Assembly: GCF_900109515.1 (NCBI RefSeq)
Contig: NZ_FOBD01000009.1
Location: forward strand, 62,001-126,000
Reading direction: 5' to 3'
DNA length: 64,000 nt
DNA from: Paenibacillus sp. OK003
GTDB taxonomy: Bacteria > Bacillota > Bacilli > Paenibacillales > Paenibacillaceae
Position numbers and translations under genes: made by a program. The notes beneath the pieces are model-generated. The model made no database searches, was not told where the DNA came from, and saw only the letters and a list, made by a program, of their open reading frames with translations. This document shows, piece after piece, positions 18,845 to 28,145 of the stretch (position 1 is the stretch's first letter; the number at the start of each line of letters is the position of its first letter).

Positions 18845-18873
18845 AATATAACACGAACACTTGTTTTGCACAA
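18845..18873 (-). promoter_or_regulatory. yneA promoter with LexA box in the spacer
   Basis: TTGTGC, 17 nt, TATATT on the minus strand. A degenerate SOS box (CGAACACTTGTTTT on the plus strand, 18854-18867) fills the spacer. Confidence 0.65.
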
Positions 18874-18882
18874 TAACTTTTT

Positions 18883-18896
18883 AGAACAATTGTTCG
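18883..18896. promoter_or_regulatory. LexA box in the lexA-yneA intergenic region
   Basis: AGAACAATTGTTCG contains the inverted GAAC-N4-GTTC core, with two deviations from the full consensus. Confidence 0.6.
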
Positions 18897-19043
18897 CTTT
18901 TTTTTGTTATAACCCACATTCTATAATCTATCTTCTATTGTATGAAAACTGTCATTTGCAGTATTTGATTAGATCCAAAGAAAATTTTCATCTTAATATG
19001 CAAAAAAACATTGATTTTATAGCATTTTATTTAGAACTTATGT

Positions 19044-19072
19044 TTGTACGAACGGAGGTTCTATGTTATAAT
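19044..19072 (+). promoter_or_regulatory. lexA promoter with LexA box
   Basis: TTGTAC, 17 nt, TATAAT. The spacer holds CGAACGGAGGTTCT (19049-19062), giving autoregulation. Confidence 0.75.
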
Positions 19073-19107
19073 TTTCCCAAACGTTACTAAAATGGGGTTG
19101 ATACGGT

Positions 19108-19734
19108 ATGTCGAAGATATCCAGCAGGCAACAGGCTATTCTGGAGTTTATACGCAATGAAGTCCGGTTGAAGGGGTATCCTCCTTCCGTACGCGAAATT
19201 GGTGAAGCCGTTGGATTGGCTTCCAGCTCTACAGTACATGGACATCTGGATCGTTTGGAGAAGAAAGGTCTGATTAGACGTGACCCAACCAAACCAAGAG
19301 CCATTGAACTTCTCAGCCAGGAAGAGTCAGAGCATTCACATCAGTTTGCTCACAGCGTTGCTCGCATTCCTGTCGTGGGTAAAGTTACTGCAGGGGTTCC
19401 AATTACAGCAACAGAAAATATCGAAGATTACTTCCCTCTTCCTACACATTATGTAGGCGAACAAAAAGTATTTATGCTTTCGGTCGTGGGAGACAGTATG
19501 GTTGAAGCAGGCATTGTTAACGGAGACTATGTTATCGTACGTCAGCAGCAAACTGCGGATAACGGCGATATCGTAGTAGCCATGACTGAAGACGATGAAG
19601 CAACGGTAAAAACATTCTACAAAGAGAAAGATCATATTCGTCTTCAACCGGAAAATTCGACTTTTGAACCGTTGCGTTTGAAACACGTTAGCATCCTGGG
19701 CAAAGTCATTGGCCTTTTCCGTGATATTCATTAA
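19108..19734 (+). CDS. lexA: SOS repressor LexA
   Basis: The 208-residue protein has an N-terminal winged helix ([19 protein letters not shown] at about residues 25-43) and a C-terminal S24 latent protease. Self-cleavage falls at A95-G96 in KVTAGVP, with Ser130 (GDSM) and Lys168 (ATVKTF) as the catalytic pair. It represses DNA-damage genes until RecA triggers cleavage. It is divergent from yneA and autoregulated by the box in its promoter. Confidence 0.97.
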   Translation: MSKISSRQQAILEFIRNEVRLKGYPPSVREIGEAVGLASSSTVHGHLDRLEKKGLIRRDPTKPRAIELLSQEESEHSHQFAHSVARIPVVGKVTAGVPITATENIEDYFPLPTHYVGEQKVFMLSVVGDSMVEAGIVNGDYVIVRQQQTADNGDIVVAMTEDDEATVKTFYKEKDHIRLQPENSTFEPLRLKHVSILGKVIGLFRDIH

Positions 19735-19775
19735 TATGTATTGAAGTTGTACAGAGGTTTCACAATAAGATACAT

Positions 19776-19814
19776 AAAGAGGTTGTCCCATTCAATGGGA
19801 CAACCTCTTTTTTT
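19776..19814 (+). terminator. lexA terminator
   Basis: A near-perfect 17-bp stem (AAAGAGGTTGTCCCATT and complement) followed by a T-run. It lies between convergent lexA and the aldehyde dehydrogenase gene and may serve both. Confidence 0.9.
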
Positions 19815-19845
19815 CATACTAATTATATTGTTCTACGTTAGCCGA

Positions 19846-21147
19846 CTATTCGCTGCGTTTAAGAATGCTCTTATGATGAGAGAACACATCAAAACTCTGT
19901 TGACCATGGTAGGAACCCATTCCACTTTCTCCTACGCCGCCAAACGGAAGATAATGTGATGTCATATGAGACAATGTGTCATTAATACATCCACCACCAA
20001 AAGATACTTGATTCAGAACCCGATTCTGCAGATCCTCCTCTTGAGTGAAGAGATATAATGCCAGTGGTTTTGGACGGCGAACAATCTCATCTAGCATGGG
20101 ATTGAGGTCGGTATACTTAAATACAGGAAGAATTGGACCAAAGATCTCTTCTTGCATCACAGGGGATTTCCAATCCACTTCCCCCAGTACGGTTGGTTCA
20201 ATGAGCAGCTGATCACGTTCAGAACGTCCACCGATCATTGCTTTTCCATCTTGGAGCAACACCGATAACCGATCAAAGTTTCGTGCGTTGACAATGTGCG
20301 GAAAATCAGCATTTTTCATCACATCGTCTCCAAACTTGTCCTGAATTTCTACACCGATCAATTCCATTAATTTGTCATGTACTTCCTCGTGCACAAGCAA
20401 ATAGTCCGGAGCGACACAGGTTTGTCCAGCATTCAGGAATTTACCTCTCACAATGCGCTGAGCCGCCAGCTTCAAATCCGCATCCTGATGAACAATGACC
20501 GGACTCTTACCACCTAGTTCTAACGTAACTGGAGTCAAATGCTCAGCAGCTGCCTTCATAACAATGCGGCCAACACCTGTACTGCCTGTAAAGAAAATAT
20601 AATCAAACTTTTCTTTCAGCAATGCTGTACTGGTCTCGACTTCCCCTTCCATAACTGCCAGGTACTCACTAGGAAATATCTCATGAATCAAATCATAAGT
20701 CAGACGTGACACGGCTGGGGTTAATTCAGACGGCTTAATAATGGCACAGTTACCCGCAGCAATGGCTCCAATAAGAGGGCCGAAAGCCAGTTGGAACGGA
20801 TAGTTCCATGGTGCAATAATAAGAGCAACTCCATAAGGTTCAGGATAAATTAAGCTTGTGCCATCAGGTATAGCAGAATTTGTAGGCACAGGTTTTGGTG
20901 TAGCCCATTCCTCCAAATGTTCCAATGCAAAATCCAGTTCACCCAACACGATCCGAATCTCAGAGCCATAAGCCTCTGTTTCAGATTTATTTAGATCCGC
21001 ACGAAGTGCGTCAAGAATACGTTGCTGATACTTCTCAATTCCCTGTCTTAATTGCTTAAGGGCTTGAATACGGTGCTCAATAGACTTCGTTTGACCTGTA
21101 TAAAAAAATGTCCGCTGTGCGGCAACCAGTTGCTTCTCTTGTTCCAT
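19846..21147 (-). CDS. class 3-type aldehyde dehydrogenase (YwdH-like)
   Basis: The 433-residue protein has IIAPWNYPFQLAFGP (NAD-binding start), TGSTGVG, the general base Glu in LELGGKSP (about residue 207) and the nucleophile Cys in AGQTCVAPDY (about 241). A C-terminal SFGGGCINDT and PFGGVGESGMG complete the fold. It oxidises medium- or long-chain aldehydes. The gene is monocistronic. Confidence 0.94.
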   Translation of the reverse strand: MEQEKQLVAAQRTFFYTGQTKSIEHRIQALKQLRQGIEKYQQRILDALRADLNKSETEAYGSEIRIVLGELDFALEHLEEWATPKPVPTNSAIPDGTSLIYPEPYGVALIIAPWNYPFQLAFGPLIGAIAAGNCAIIKPSELTPAVSRLTYDLIHEIFPSEYLAVMEGEVETSTALLKEKFDYIFFTGSTGVGRIVMKAAAEHLTPVTLELGGKSPVIVHQDADLKLAAQRIVRGKFLNAGQTCVAPDYLLVHEEVHDKLMELIGVEIQDKFGDDVMKNADFPHIVNARNFDRLSVLLQDGKAMIGGRSERDQLLIEPTVLGEVDWKSPVMQEEIFGPILPVFKYTDLNPMLDEIVRRPKPLALYLFTQEEDLQNRVLNQVSFGGGCINDTLSHMTSHYLPFGGVGESGMGSYHGQQSFDVFSHHKSILKRSE

Positions 21148-21573
21148 ATTAACATCTCCAATTAATTGTTCAAAATTTAATTTCTAACAACATAAATGAA
21201 TTATAACGCAATTATATGAAACTATCAACATATAGAAACTGTAAAATAGAGCAAACAATTAAAACATACTCACGCTTCAACAATATGATCATAATTTAAT
21301 TAACCATTCTGGTTCTTATTGACTACATTAAACCTCAATGCTAAGATGCCAAAACCTACACTACGAATGCCAGCTTTCTCTTTACCTTTATATTTCGGTC
21401 CCTGATTTACTACAACGTGAGATAGTTATCGTTCTCGATAGCGGATACGGTTTCTGCCTATGTTATTTCTTCCTGAATTTTCTCTTCATTATATATACTT
21501 GATATACACTTGATAAATACTTGATAAATACTTGGAGCTAGGATACTTACTGCATATGTTTATGAGAATAGAA
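21148..21573. other. AT-rich intergenic region with 11-bp tandem repeats
   Basis: No gene is seen. At 21497-21536 the core ACTTGAT or ACTTG starts at 21497, 21508, 21519 and 21530, an exact 11-bp period (four copies, the last degenerate). The array ends 38 bp before the -35 box of the acetyltransferase promoter. Confidence 0.6.
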
Positions 21574-21602
21574 TTGACAAAAAAAGAAGTGATTGCTACA
21601 AT
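21574..21602 (+). promoter_or_regulatory. strong promoter of the acetyltransferase leader
   Basis: TTGACA, 17 nt, TACAAT: perfect -35 and one mismatch in the -10. Confidence 0.85.
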
Positions 21603-21633
21603 GGCCCTCATAACTTAAGGAAGGATGATTCAG

Positions 21634-21687
21634 ATGATTCGTCGTCTAAAAAAACTAAAGAATGTGGCTACCGCATCTCGCTTCTAA
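21634..21687 (+). CDS. leader peptide for translational attenuation
   Basis: A 17-codon frame, MIRRLKKLKNVATASRF, starts 9 bp after AAGGAAGG and stops at TAA 21685-21687. Its last four codons form part of the 5' arm of the hairpin at 21677-21716. The arrangement matches cat and erm leaders of Gram-positive bacteria, where a drug-stalled ribosome on the leader opens the hairpin. The basic, R/K-rich peptide could itself favour stalling; that is inference. Confidence 0.75.
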   Translation: MIRRLKKLKNVATASRF

Positions 21688-21716
21688 GTTACTCAGAAAT
21701 ATAACTTAGAAGCGAG
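21677..21716 (+). promoter_or_regulatory. ribosome-site-sequestering hairpin (attenuator)
   Basis: A perfect 15-bp stem (21677-21691 with 21702-21716) and 10-nt loop. The 3' arm contains GCGAG, the first part of the only good ribosome site (GAGGA) for the downstream gene, so the site is paired until the stem is opened. Confidence 0.8.
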
Positions 21717-21725
21717 GACATTAAA

Positions 21726-22385
21726 ATGAATATAAAGCAATTTAATCACTGGTCTGAAATTAAGTATTTAAAGGATATTGTAACCAATCCATTAATCGAA
21801 GTCGGCGATTACTCCTATTACTCTGGTTATTACGATAACCATTCTTCTTTTGAAGATGGATGCGTGAGATATTTATGGGGAGATGAAAAATCGAGGAGCT
21901 TATTCAACCCCGTTGAGGAATTTGGTTGGCAAATAGATCGATTAATTATTGGTAATTATGTATGTATCGCAGCCGGTGTCGTTATTCTTATGGGAGGAAA
22001 TAACAATCATAATGCGGAGTGGATCACGGTTTATCCGTTTGCTGATCAAATTAGCCGTTCCTTCTCACCCAAGGGAGATACCATTATAGAAAGTCATGCA
22101 TGGATCGGCATGAATGCAATGATTATGCCTGGTGTTACCATTGGTGAAGGTGCTATTGTTGCAGCAGGCTCAGTTGTAACAAAAGATGTCGCCCCTTACA
22201 CGATAGTTGGTGGAAATCCAGCAAAAGAAGTTAGGAAGCGTTTCTCAGAAGAAGAAATCATGAAGTTAAAAGAAATGCGCTGGTTTGATTGGAAAAGAGA
22301 ATCGATTGAATCAGTCACTCACTTGCTTTCGAGCTCTTCTATTGATGAGTTATATGAGTACTACTTATCAGAAATTAAGGACTGA
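21726..22385 (+). CDS. CatB/Vat-type xenobiotic acetyltransferase
   Basis: The 219-residue protein is a left-handed beta-helix acetyltransferase: VGDYSYYSGYY, IGNYVCIAAGVVILMGG, the active-site His95 in NNNHNAEW, and hexapeptide turns ending IVGGNPAKEVRKRF. This matches type B chloramphenicol and streptogramin A acetyltransferases, which use acetyl-CoA and act as trimers. Which drug it modifies cannot be told from sequence. The inducible leader upstream strongly suggests that a ribosome-targeting antibiotic is the inducer. Chromosomal housekeeping genes lie upstream and an IS110 element downstream. Confidence 0.85.
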   Translation: MNIKQFNHWSEIKYLKDIVTNPLIEVGDYSYYSGYYDNHSSFEDGCVRYLWGDEKSRSLFNPVEEFGWQIDRLIIGNYVCIAAGVVILMGGNNNHNAEWITVYPFADQISRSFSPKGDTIIESHAWIGMNAMIMPGVTIGEGAIVAAGSVVTKDVAPYTIVGGNPAKEVRKRFSEEEIMKLKEMRWFDWKRESIESVTHLLSSSSIDELYEYYLSEIKD

Positions 22386-22515
22386 GTTCCTATAGATATA
22401 AAACCAGCTAATAGTATGTCAAGTCATGCTTTTGAAGAGCGTACACATTTGGTATACTGTAAAAAAAGTCATAACAAATAAACCCCATGTAAATGGAATT
22501 TTCTGGATTGTTAAA

Positions 22516-23715
22516 TTATAGAGTGTAGGGTTGCCTTTTCTTAAGCATAGCGTATACGTGATGGAGTAACTTGTTGGCGCAAGCGATCACGGCTACTTTA
22601 TGGGGCTTTCCTTCACTCTTTTTTTTGTCGTAATACTCCCTGAGCCGAGGATTCAGCTCTCTTCGTAGTCCGCACGTTACCGCTAAATACATCGCTCGTC
22701 GTAGTCGTTTGGAGCCCCGTTTCGTGATCTTGTTCTGTGTCGCCACAAACTTCCCTGAACTGAAAACGCTCGGATCGATTCCGGCGTATGCCACCAGTTG
22801 TTTGGGATGATGGAACTGTGAGGCATCTCCAATTTCAGAAACAACGGCTGTGGCCAACTTTGTTCCAACCCCAGGAATGGATTTTAGAAGTTGAACTTCA
22901 TCCAGAGTCTCGGACAGGTCCATGATTACTTTTTCGAGTGCTGCAAGTTGTTCTTGGAATTCACGAACTAGAGTCAGCAGACTTCGTAGCGCCATTTCCA
23001 GACCATAAGGAACACGCTGCACGGGATTATTTGCGATTGCGATCTGTAGGGCTTCTACCTTGCGACTCATCCAAGCTTCAGAGCGTGAAGCCCGAGTGGC
23101 CAATCTCACCATGTCCGCCCAAGCCTCTGGCGTTTGTGCCTTCACCCCTTCTGAAGTGAGACAAGCCTCCAGTAAATTCAATGATGTTTTGGAATATAAA
23201 TCTTTAAACACCCCCTCGTAACTTGGAAAGATTTGATCGACAAGTGTACGCATATTGAGTTTAGCTTGAACGTACAAGCTTGTGATAAACTCGTGTTCTC
23301 GACTTAAGAACTGTAAGTCTATCAGGGCCTCTTTTCGTCCAGGATGAGCAGGCCAGTTCTCTTCTTGGTAGTACAGATCTCCTAAATGCCAGGCATCTGA
23401 GGCGTCCGTTTTGACTTTTCGCAATCCGATTCTCCGTGCTCTCTGCGCCTGCAGAGGGTTGACGAGAATGACCTCATATCCAGCCTGTTGCAAATAGAGC
23501 ACCAGTACACGGTGATAATGCCCTGTAGGTTCTAGAATAACGACTGGCTTGAGGGTCGTCTTCTGCTCTACATCCTCCAAAAGTTGTTTCAGTTTTTCGA
23601 ACCCTTTAGGGGTATGCAGAATTTCTTGGTTACGTCCATAAGGAGTGTTCCGCTTAGTAAACGCTTGTACAACCGATTTTCCTTTAGCTACATCTACGCC
23701 AACAACAGGTTTCAT
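22516..23715 (-). CDS. IS110-family transposase
   Basis: The 399-residue DEDD recombinase has an N-terminal RuvC-like domain: VGVDVAKGKS, the Glu in VILEPTGHYH, and the pair VKTDASDAWHLG. The C-terminal Tnp20 domain has SIPGVGTKLATAVVSEIGD, AYAGIDPSVFSSGKF and ITKRGSKRLRRA, with the serine used in strand exchange. The frame is full length and appears intact. Confidence 0.95.
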   Translation of the reverse strand: MKPVVGVDVAKGKSVVQAFTKRNTPYGRNQEILHTPKGFEKLKQLLEDVEQKTTLKPVVILEPTGHYHRVLVLYLQQAGYEVILVNPLQAQRARRIGLRKVKTDASDAWHLGDLYYQEENWPAHPGRKEALIDLQFLSREHEFITSLYVQAKLNMRTLVDQIFPSYEGVFKDLYSKTSLNLLEACLTSEGVKAQTPEAWADMVRLATRASRSEAWMSRKVEALQIAIANNPVQRVPYGLEMALRSLLTLVREFQEQLAALEKVIMDLSETLDEVQLLKSIPGVGTKLATAVVSEIGDASQFHHPKQLVAYAGIDPSVFSSGKFVATQNKITKRGSKRLRRAMYLAVTCGLRRELNPRLREYYDKKKSEGKPHKVAVIACANKLLHHVYAMLKKRQPYTL

Positions 23716-23920
23716 CGTCTCCTCCTAATGTAAATTCGCCGGTATTCCCACAATGGTTCCTACTCCACAGCTTCGCTTGTGATACGAGGTCAGGGCCTCA
23801 ACCAGCTCAAACATGGTAGAAGGGGGCGGTGGGAGAACTGTTTTTAGTACGAGGTTTATCCCCAGGGGCTGTCACGTTCTCCCGGCTGCCTCCATCGTAA
23901 AACGGCTATTAAAAAAAGCC
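23716..23920 (-). ncRNA. candidate bridge RNA region of the IS110 element
   Basis: About 200 bp of non-coding DNA directly upstream of the transposase is rich in short inverted repeats, for example GGGAGAAC (23831-23838) with GTTCTCCC (23876-23883) enclosing CCCCAGGGG. In IS110-group elements this left non-coding end encodes the guide (bridge) RNA. The boundaries are not determined. Confidence 0.5.
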
Positions 23921-23935
23921 AACCAGTAATTAAAA

Positions 23936-24222
23936 TGTACCCTATAAGATAGACACTTTAAAAAAGGTCATCTTGTTGGTATTATCCCCTTTAAGTAGAC
24001 ACTTAAAAAAAACTTCATGTTATCATGGGGGTTCAAGTGAAACTTGGAGGGGATATTTTTATGGCGAAAAAAGGGCAAACATTTCAGACGTATACGGAAG
24101 AATTCAAATTGAATGCAGTTAGATCCTATGTCGAAGGTTCTTCAAGTTACAAAGTAGTCGCTGAACGCGAAGGAATTCGCAACTGTTCACAACTGAAGGT
24201 GTGGGTGAAACTTCGATGGTGA
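23936..24222 (+). mobile_element. left end of an IS3-family (IS150-like) element, truncated
   Basis: A terminal repeat beginning TGTACCCTATAAGATAGACA at 23936 is followed by a leader and the start of OrfA. The element stops near 24215, where it joins the Rhs-type gene. A matching inverted end lies at 28388-28426. Confidence 0.75.
24061..24222 (+). pseudogene. IS3-family transposase OrfA fragment
   Basis: Starts at ATG 24061 with GGAGGGG upstream: AKKGQTFQTYTEEFKLNAV, then an HTH-like segment SYKVVAEREGIRNCSQLKVWV. Only 53 codons remain of the usual 90-100, and OrfB is absent. The last few residues come from the junction. Confidence 0.8.
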
Positions 24223-25122
24223 TGATGACTCGGATTGCTTTTTATTCGTAATTGAAGCATCTTTGTTCTCTTTAACCAGCCCCTTTTCAGGTATAGATTT
24301 GGATATTTTTTCGGAGATATTCTTCGGTTCTGATTTCGATTCCATCGACGTAGGAGATGTACTTTCTGCACTTCCTTGTGATGATGTTGTTTCCTTGGAC
24401 TCAGCAGCCGGCTTTCCTTCAAGGGTAGAAGTGTTTTCGCTTGAAGGTGCTGACGGTTCTTGACTTACATCCTGATTCGTTTGAGGTGCGTTTTCATCAT
24501 CAGTTGTAGTTTCTGTCGGTGGTGCTTTTCCTTCAGACTCTGTTTCACCTTCCAATTGCTCTTCTTCATCGATCTGTTCTTTTTCTTCACCCTCAACTTC
24601 TTTGTCTTCCTCTTCTTTCGATTCGTTCTCTTTCTCAAGCTCTGTATCTGGCGGGGTAGTCAGTTCCTCTTCCACCGCAAACGTTTCATACCGCTGCATA
24701 ATGCTGGACTGGTCGGCTTCCACACCAGTGATTGGTGCTTCCTCAGCTACAACAGGGTCCGAATAGACGTCACTCGTGACCGTAGCGGATTCATTAATTT
24801 CCTGTGGACGTACGGCTTGCAAAGCTTCGTCGAATCCAATCTGTTCGTCTCTAGCTTTATATAAAGCACTAATGACTTCATTTAACGTATAACCCTGATC
24901 CAGTTATCCCTGGATAAAATCTTCCGTTCTATTAAACTGTTCAGCAATCAGAGAAAGAGACTCCAATGGAGAAGGACCCTGCCCTGTGGAAACGTTTTGT
25001 TCGGTTTGTTCTACTTGCTCTTCAGCATATGTAACCGAAGGCACAACGTTCCCAAAAAGCCCTGTGATGACCGCAAAAATGAGAACGATGGTTAAGTATT
25101 TTCTACATGTGTTGTTCTTCAA
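24187..25122 (-). pseudogene. N-terminal part of a secreted Rhs/YD-type protein, nonsense-mutated and truncated
   Basis: A TTG start at 25122 after GGAGAG gives a signal peptide (KYLTIVLIFAVITGLFG...TYAEEQ). The frame stops at TAA 24904-24906 (after EDFIQG) but continues without another stop as LDQGYTLNEVISALYKARDE, VRPQEINESATVTSDVYS, a long Glu-rich stretch and a Ser/Thr-rich stretch to 24187. The sense after the stop shows a recent nonsense mutation. The 3' end fuses to the IS3 fragment. In Paenibacillus such N-termini introduce large Rhs/YD-repeat wall proteins; that assignment is from memory of the family. Confidence 0.7.
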
Positions 25123-25189
25123 GTGAACTTCTCTCCGTTTCAATATAAACTTCCCGATGATAGTAATCATGTACCAATGCATTATCTTA

Positions 25190-26596
25190 TTAAGGCTGAA
25201 CAATTTGGATGTTCTTTAGATTGCCATTAAAATCATATATATACTGATATGTATATAAAGTAGGCCCTTCTTTTTGAGATATTGTTTTGCGCAGCACCCT
25301 TCCATTTGCATCATATATATAAGAAGTGTTGTATACAGGTTTCACGTCTACAATACTGTCTCGCCAATCAACTTTGACTGGAGCTAACCGAGATTTTGTA
25401 TCTCCAACACCTAAGTTACCCTTCGAATTACCTCCCCAAGTGAATAGCTGCTTATCTGTAGATAAGGCGATGTTATGATCGCTGAAAGCATCTAGACTCT
25501 GAATTTCGATAAATCGACCGAAATCATCCTTGAATTCAATCTGTACTGGGATATTACTGCCTTTAGAGGAAGCGGAAGGGACGCCCAGTTGCCCAGAATA
25601 ATTTCCTCCCCAACTCCATACTGTTCCGTCTACACGTAAAGCTAGAGTATGACTCCCCCCGCTTCTAATCGCCACGATTTGATCGAGAAAACCTTCCCCA
25701 GTTGGTCCTTTAACTTGAACAGGAGTATAGCTATCCTGTAACGTTCCATCACCAAACTGGCCATAACTGTTGTTTCCCCAACCCCAAACAGTCCCATCAG
25801 ACTTTAAAGCAATGGTGAAACTACTCCCTGCACTCACCGCCTTGACTTGATTAAATGCATCGCTCAAATGTACAGGAATATTACTCGATAAAATATCCGG
25901 TTTACCTAATTCTCCGAAGGAATTTTTCCCCCACGTCCAGATTGTACCATCCTCATCGATAGCAACAGTATGGTTCCTTCCAGCTGATACTGAAACAATA
26001 TTTTTCAAATAACCAACATCACCAGGTCCTTTTACTTGAGACGCATAAATTTTTTGTCTTAACTTACTTGCACCAACCCCTAATTGTCCATATGAATCTA
26101 CTCCCCAGCTCCATACTGTTCCATCTTTTCGAACTGCCGTCCCATAGTGTTCCCCACCGTCTACTAAAATAATGTCTGTAAGTTTCTGATCTCTCTTTAT
26201 GAGTACAGGTGACGGGATGTATCCAAGATCCAGACTACCGTTCCCTAAATCATAATTATACCCCCATGCTAATATCTCTCCCTCAGAACTTAATGCGTAT
26301 GTTGAATCAACAGTTGTACTTACTTGCACAATGTTCAATTCCATCTTGTTTGCTAACTTCGGGACTGGCTCTCTCCGTGTTGACTTCTCTCCTCTCCCTA
26401 ATTGCCCATATCTGTTATCCCTCCAACTCCAAATTGACCCATCTGAATTTATAACACCTGAAAATGACTCTCCTGTATAAATCAACGGCTGTTTAGATAG
26501 CTGTTGATCCGCGTAGATTTTAACGGAAGGTTCAAATGCAATACTCCCAATAAACAAGATCGAAAGCATTATTTTACTGACTATTTTCCATTTCAT
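25190..26596 (-). CDS. secreted RCC1-repeat (beta-propeller) protein
   Basis: Start set at 26596 (MKWKIVSKIML) after AAGGAG. A signal peptide of about 30 residues precedes roughly seven RCC1 blades, each with a variant of G..W.WG.N..GQLG (WSWGVDSYGQLG, WTWGKNSFGELG, WGWGNNSYGQFG, WSWGGNYSGQLG). The C-terminus has a YD-like piece (YIYDANGRVLRKT, YIYDFNGNLKNI), linking it to Rhs proteins and to the pseudogene just downstream. Probably exported; role unknown. Confidence 0.88.
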   Translation of the reverse strand: MKWKIVSKIMLSILFIGSIAFEPSVKIYADQQLSKQPLIYTGESFSGVINSDGSIWSWRDNRYGQLGRGEKSTRREPVPKLANKMELNIVQVSTTVDSTYALSSEGEILAWGYNYDLGNGSLDLGYIPSPVLIKRDQKLTDIILVDGGEHYGTAVRKDGTVWSWGVDSYGQLGVGASKLRQKIYASQVKGPGDVGYLKNIVSVSAGRNHTVAIDEDGTIWTWGKNSFGELGKPDILSSNIPVHLSDAFNQVKAVSAGSSFTIALKSDGTVWGWGNNSYGQFGDGTLQDSYTPVQVKGPTGEGFLDQIVAIRSGGSHTLALRVDGTVWSWGGNYSGQLGVPSASSKGSNIPVQIEFKDDFGRFIEIQSLDAFSDHNIALSTDKQLFTWGGNSKGNLGVGDTKSRLAPVKVDWRDSIVDVKPVYNTSYIYDANGRVLRKTISQKEGPTLYTYQYIYDFNGNLKNIQIVQP

Positions 26597-26819
26597 TCTT
26601 GTTTTCTCTCTCCTTATTACCATCGTTTAAAATAAACGTAAAACCTTTAATTAGTAACCCTTCTTGCTACTTAAAAAAATTCAAATCAATGGAATACTGC
26701 TATGCATTCTCTTGTTCTTATAATCTCTCATCTCCATTCTTGTTGGAACTATCTGATTATGATGGATAACAACCAACTCGTAACGGGTGCATTTTGTTTC
26801 TTTTTGTATTTTTATGTCG

Positions 26820-27869
26820 GACGGATTGTAATATGAAGTGCGACACCTACTGGAAATAAATAAAAAATGGCCCATGGCCGGATTCGTGTAGAATGAAGGT
26901 TCCTACACCACATTCACACAAGGAGAATCCACCATGAGCTACGCACATCTTAGCATAATTGAACGCAGTAAGCTAGAAATCCTCCACCAACAGGGGAAAA
27001 GCGCCCGGGCTATCGCCCGAGATCTAGGTAGGCATCATGCCACCATTAGTCGAGAACTCCATCGAAACGAAACGCAGCATTCCTATCGTGCCGAGCGATC
27101 TCAGGAGAGCTATGTCCAGCGACGTAAGTCTTGCATCCCTTCCGGAAAATGGTCACTAGAACAGTCTACCCTCATCGAAGAAAAACTCCGGGCCACGTGG
27201 TCTCCCGAGCAGATTGTAGAACGTCTCCGTCAAGAGGGACAGTCTGTTGTCTGCTTCAAAACGATCTATCGTTGGCTGTATTCGGGCCGTTTGGCGAGAG
27301 GCATACTGACTGTGCTACGTCATAAAGGTAAACGGCAGAAGCCTGCGGAGACACGCGGCAAGTTCGCTGTAGGTAAGACCATCTCTCAGCGTCCGAAAGA
27401 AGTTCGTTCCCGTGAAACCTTTGGCCATTGGGAGCTCGATACAGTCGTTTCGGGCCGTGGGAAAAGCAAGGGCTGTTTAGCTACGTTCATCGAACGCAGG
27501 ACCCGCCTATATACCGCTATTTCCATGCCTGACCGTACAGCTTTGTCCATGGAAATTGCTTTTGGTGTAGCAGCCTCGCAGTACCCTGCCGGTGCATTTC
27601 AAACCGCTACAGCAGATCCGTGGCAAGGAGTTCGCCTGTTACGCCAGCCTGGAAGCCGCTCATGGCTTACAGGTGTATTTCGCAGATCCGTATTCTTCCT
27701 GGCAACGCGAGAGTTTTTCCCTAAGGGGACAGATTTCGCACAAATCACGGATGAAGCCTTGGAGACTGCGCTGCGCTTAATCAACCACAGACCACGAAAA
27801 TGCTTGGGTTGGAGAACCGCTCACGAATCCTTTTCAGAGGAGCTGTCGCATTTAGCTTGACAATCCGTC
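26820..27869 (+). mobile_element. IS30-family insertion sequence
   Basis: Inverted ends GACGGATTGT (26820) and ACAATCCGTC (27860-27869) enclose the transposase frame. Both sides carry the 4-bp direct repeat GTCG (26816-26819, 27870-27873), which would be the target duplication. Confidence 0.7.
26934..27860 (+). pseudogene. IS30-family transposase, inactivated by indels
   Basis: The N-terminal HTH (ARAIARDLGRHHATISREL) and the first catalytic Asp (GHWELDTV) are intact. Near 27618 an extra base shifts the frame: the expected RGKEFACYASLEAAHGLQVY is encoded in the next frame. A later deletion near 27710 removes the stretch that normally carries the catalytic Glu and restores frame at REFFPKGTDFAQIT. 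The result is an open frame with about 35 out-of-frame residues and no complete DDE triad. Confidence 0.85.
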
Positions 27870-28106
27870 GTCGATTAAAACCCATTTATAAAGTTAAATT
27901 ACTATTTTTTAATATTTTAAACTTTTATTCACTAAATATCCCCACTACAATTCAACTGATTAATGCATCGGTAAGTTTTAATCCTATATTCAATAAGCAA
28001 CAGTTAGAACGAATTAAAAAAGTATTTATAATACTTATTGATATCATGGGATCAAGCGTTTTTTGGTATCGTATATGTATTTAATTAAATTGCTGCAATT
28101 TTTTAA

Positions 28107-28145
28107 AAGCCCGCTCAGTGTGCTAAAGCACTTTAAGCGGGTTTC
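28107..28145. terminator. terminator-like hairpin
   Basis: AAGCCCGCT / AGCGGGTTT arms with an inner AGTGCTTTAGCACT-type stem. No intact gene feeds it; it lies in gene-free DNA between IS30 and the IS3 end (27870-28387), where nothing else is seen. Confidence 0.5.

Noticed and set aside
26681..26875. 64-codon minus-strand frame across the IS30 left end
   Set aside because: It crosses the IS boundary and target duplication and has no ribosome site or recognisable sequence.
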